A DNA stretch of 64,000 bases from Saksenaea vasiformis B4078 (Eukaryota > Mucoromycota > Mucoromycetes > Mucorales > Saksenaeaceae): the NCBI GenBank assembly GCA_000697055.1, contig JNDT01002254.1:37079-101078 (forward strand). The letters are read 5' to 3'. The notes under the pieces are model-generated. The model did no database searches, was not told the origin of the DNA, and saw nothing but the letters and a program-made list of their open reading frames with translations. Below are positions 61,681 through 64,000 of this stretch, in pieces. The position numbers and the translations under genes were made by a program. Numbering within the stretch: the stretch's first letter is position 1; each line of letters opens with the position of its first letter.

Positions 61681-64000
61681 CTGCGAACCGATGGCAAGAT
61701 AGGAAGAGTTACCAGAAAACTAAAGCTGTCCAGTTTTCTAAACAATGACTATAAATACTTACGAGCGAGTATTCATTCCAACAAGCAATACCTTGTTAAC
61801 ACGCTATTGACAGAAGCAATTGCGGCTTGTTGCCGAAGAATACCACGTCATGAAACGTGATGCAGTTAACCTTGTGAACCTTCATTTGCGTCGCTGGGTC
61901 GAAGGACTCGGCACAGAGAATGCTTTTCAGTTCCCACCCATTACGACTAGAATATTTTGGAGTAAAGCCTGCCGGTTCGCCAACAACCGAGTCAGTAGGG
62001 TGACCCGAGGCGTAGATGTAAGTACAGTATAGTTCTATCAAGCTGTCTAACGCAAAGCTATGTCATTTAGCCTGAATGTCAGATCGACCTACTCGAAACG
62101 TTCATGTCGCACTTCCATCCTCTGCGTAGGAACGTCGATGCTAATGAACGTAAGACATATATGCTGCTCCTAGCCGTTCGTATGCACTGACTTGTTGCTA
62201 AACGTATACATGATAGCCTTTTATGAGATCGTAGAAGTGCGGGGAGTATACACCGCATTTGGAGATACTTTCCCGCTCAAATAATTCAAAGTACTTTGAT
62301 GATCATGTTATCAATACCCGACAATCATTTATAATTTGCACCAATAGATGTAAAACGACATTTGGTGGTCAATGCCCCTATATTTCTGAAAATGGTCTTC
62401 CGCGCGTACTTTGTCCATCTGAAGGAACAGATTGGAGGGAACCTCCCCGGTGGCGGCCCCGCTCACCATGGTAAATAAACTCTGCTCAAAGGTCCAGTGA
62501 TCTCATATCTATCATTTATAGCTGATGTAGCTGTAGCAAACGTTCTCAACCATGAACCACTGCAGGATAACGTATGGGAAGTTATGCCTCGTCGAGCAGA
62601 AGTGGCAGAGTTTTACCGGTAAGTACGACAGATTAATCATGTGTAATTGATTAACGTCTATGCTGCTCTCATAGTATCCAGCATGAACTTTACGAACGTC
62701 ATATGGCTGGTGTGGAAATCCGTGATTTGGACCCGGAAGACGACGAAGCTGTTCCGCTCATGCCACGTATTGTTCAGTATATCTATCATTTGCACCATTA
62801 CAGTACCGAACATAACGGGAAACTCTGGTCATTGCTTCCGATAACCGACCATCAGATCGGCCATTTTCCCATATTCACAAGAGTACTGTGGTATCTACTG
62901 CGAGACGCCTACTTGGCAAACCAGCATGTTCCCGAACGGCTTCTGGTAACCAAGTTTACATAGTATATGCATCTGATACTTTTTTCAATTTAGGGCCCAC
63001 GACGAGGTCCACTCCGAAGAACGTTCATGCCTCAACAACAATTCGAGCATCGACGCTGCGACAGCGAGTGGAAAGAGGCGATCTGGGAGGAAATTTTCGA
63101 TATCGATAGATGTCAAGCGAAACGTCGGCGATTTGATCCTGAACGTAAGCAATCTTCTATTAAAGTCTATCATCCAACTGATTTGCTTCTTGCAGATGAT
63201 CAACCGGAACTCCAGTTGGAGTTTGCATATTACTTGCAAACCGACGGGGTGTCTGTCTCCGCACAATTCGACCGCCGTCGACCAGGTATGCCAATGAAGA
63301 GTCTTCCATTACTTACTGTGTTTCATAAGAACGATATCCATCTTCTAAACGAGATTTTCGACTGCTGCCCTGAGAGATGGACCTGAGTACTTGGCAAAGA
63401 GGAAAATATCATCTGAATAAGGAGCCTCGTGGGCTAGACCAGGATCGATTAGCTCAGTCAAGAATCATTGGTGTAGATCCAGGCGTGTGACTGACGGTCG
63501 ATCTCTTTCTACATCTAACATTCTTATAGGGATCCGATCGTTGTTCACAGCCGTAGATACAAACGAAGCTATGGACACTCCCGAACTTCGCAACGCTCAT
63601 TCTGCCACGATCAGTAACAAAGATACCAGTAAGTTACAAATGTCCCCCTATTGTTGAGCTAATCTTGGTATCCATAGACTGCGGTCAATCTTTTCATGGT
63701 CGAAGCAGAATGAACTGAAATCTAGGACCGCGGCAGAAATACAGCCTCAGTACGACTTATTGACGAACAACCCTCCCACCGTTATGAGCATGCAAGGATT
63801 TCAGCGATATATCACTGCCTTGAGCATCATTCATAACACGTAAGAAAACGCATGAAATCAATTCTGTTAATTCCTTATTAGGCTCCATAACTTCAACAAA
63901 AGCTATCGACATCGAGAAAATCGACTCCTTTTCTACTCTGCCAGGCAGAGCAGAAAAGGAGTCGATTTTCTCGATGTCGATAGCTTTTGTTGAAGTTATG
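61680..64000 (+). CDS. Fanzor-type (TnpB-like) nuclease gene, partial at the window end
   Basis: Ten exons fit one frame with no stop: 61814-62017, 62071-62149, 62228-62290, 62348-62470, 62522-62618, 62675-62945, 62994-63144, 63196-63285, 63375-63482, 63530-63628 (about 360 codons). An earlier exon around 61680-61790 probably exists. Fanzor-like features are the long helical N-terminal part (VKRHLVVNAPIFLKMVFRAY; NGKLWSLLPITDH), then LQTDGVSVSAQFDRRRP, then about 40 residues later RIIGVDPGIRSLFTAVD, read as RuvC-I with its catalytic Asp. The intron inside RuvC-I is GC-AG. A following exon (about 63678-63835: KQNELKSRTAAEI, then MSMQGFQRYITAL) fits the family but joins one base out of phase by the obvious splice. 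The later RuvC motifs and zinc finger lie beyond the window. Family call is by motif only; other TnpB-derived or unknown transposon proteins remain possible. Confidence 0.6.
63886..64000. repeat. Near-perfect 115-bp palindrome at the window end
   Basis: Bases 63886-63942 are the reverse complement of 63944-64000 around a single central A (63943), with one mismatch (A63935 against C63951). The arms are 57 bp and may continue past the window. Confidence 0.95.

Noticed and set aside
1..64000. CRISPR arrays, rRNA or tRNA genes
   Set aside because: No spaced direct-repeat array, no rRNA-like block, and no sequence with both tRNA A- and B-box features and cloverleaf was seen by eye; a tRNAscan run would settle tRNAs.

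Overview
The window looks like nuclear DNA of a filamentous fungus, most likely an early-diverging (Mucoromycota/Mucorales-type) one. Genes are split by many short GT-AG introns (about 45-100 nt). Spacers are AT-rich with poly-T/CT tracts. The gene content fits: a CYP505-type P450-reductase fusion, a trehalose phosphorylase, a GT49 (LARGE-like) glycosyltransferase, a tuberin (TSC2) homologue, a USF-like bHLH factor, and relics of eukaryotic DNA transposons including a Fanzor-type gene. Species cannot be fixed from the sequence. All coordinates and splice sites were read by eye.

Layout. 0.3-6.5 kb: SAM-dependent methyltransferase (-), trehalose phosphorylase (+), Atg38/NRBF2-like MIT protein (-). 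7.9-10.1 kb: Ecm33-like GPI wall protein (-) and MDP-1-type HAD phosphatase (-). 10.4-18.7 kb: two same-strand asparagine synthetase genes, separated by 3.5 kb of non-coding DNA, that share two perfectly identical tracts. 20-23.6 kb: PSMD5-like proteasome assembly chaperone (+) and a Hal4/Npr-type kinase (+). 26-31 kb: kynurenine aminotransferase (+), SLC35C2/Ymd8-type transporter (-), zinc-finger/G-patch RNA-binding protein (-). 32.7-44.1 kb: five plus-strand genes with metabolic roles, namely the CYP505 fusion, AdoMet decarboxylase, GT49 glycosyltransferase and patatin-type triacylglycerol lipase (four long genes), plus a small coiled-coil gene further on at 48.6 kb. 44.9-58.0 kb: bHLH factor (-), carnitine acetyltransferase (-), tuberin (-).

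58.7-64.0 kb is different. A broken MULE transposase (58.8-61.0 kb) is followed by a multi-exon gene whose conceptual product carries features of Fanzor, the eukaryotic TnpB-like RNA-guided nuclease. It has a TDGVSVS segment and a RuvC-I-like GVDPG segment, and ten exons stay in one frame. The window ends in a near-perfect 115-bp palindrome that interrupts this gene. This is the part most worth following up.

The housekeeping genes do not form a cluster. Loose functional links exist (Atg38-like and TSC2 in nutrient signalling/autophagy; carnitine acetyltransferase and TAG lipase in lipid carbon flow), but nothing in the arrangement suggests co-regulation beyond the tandem asparagine synthetases.
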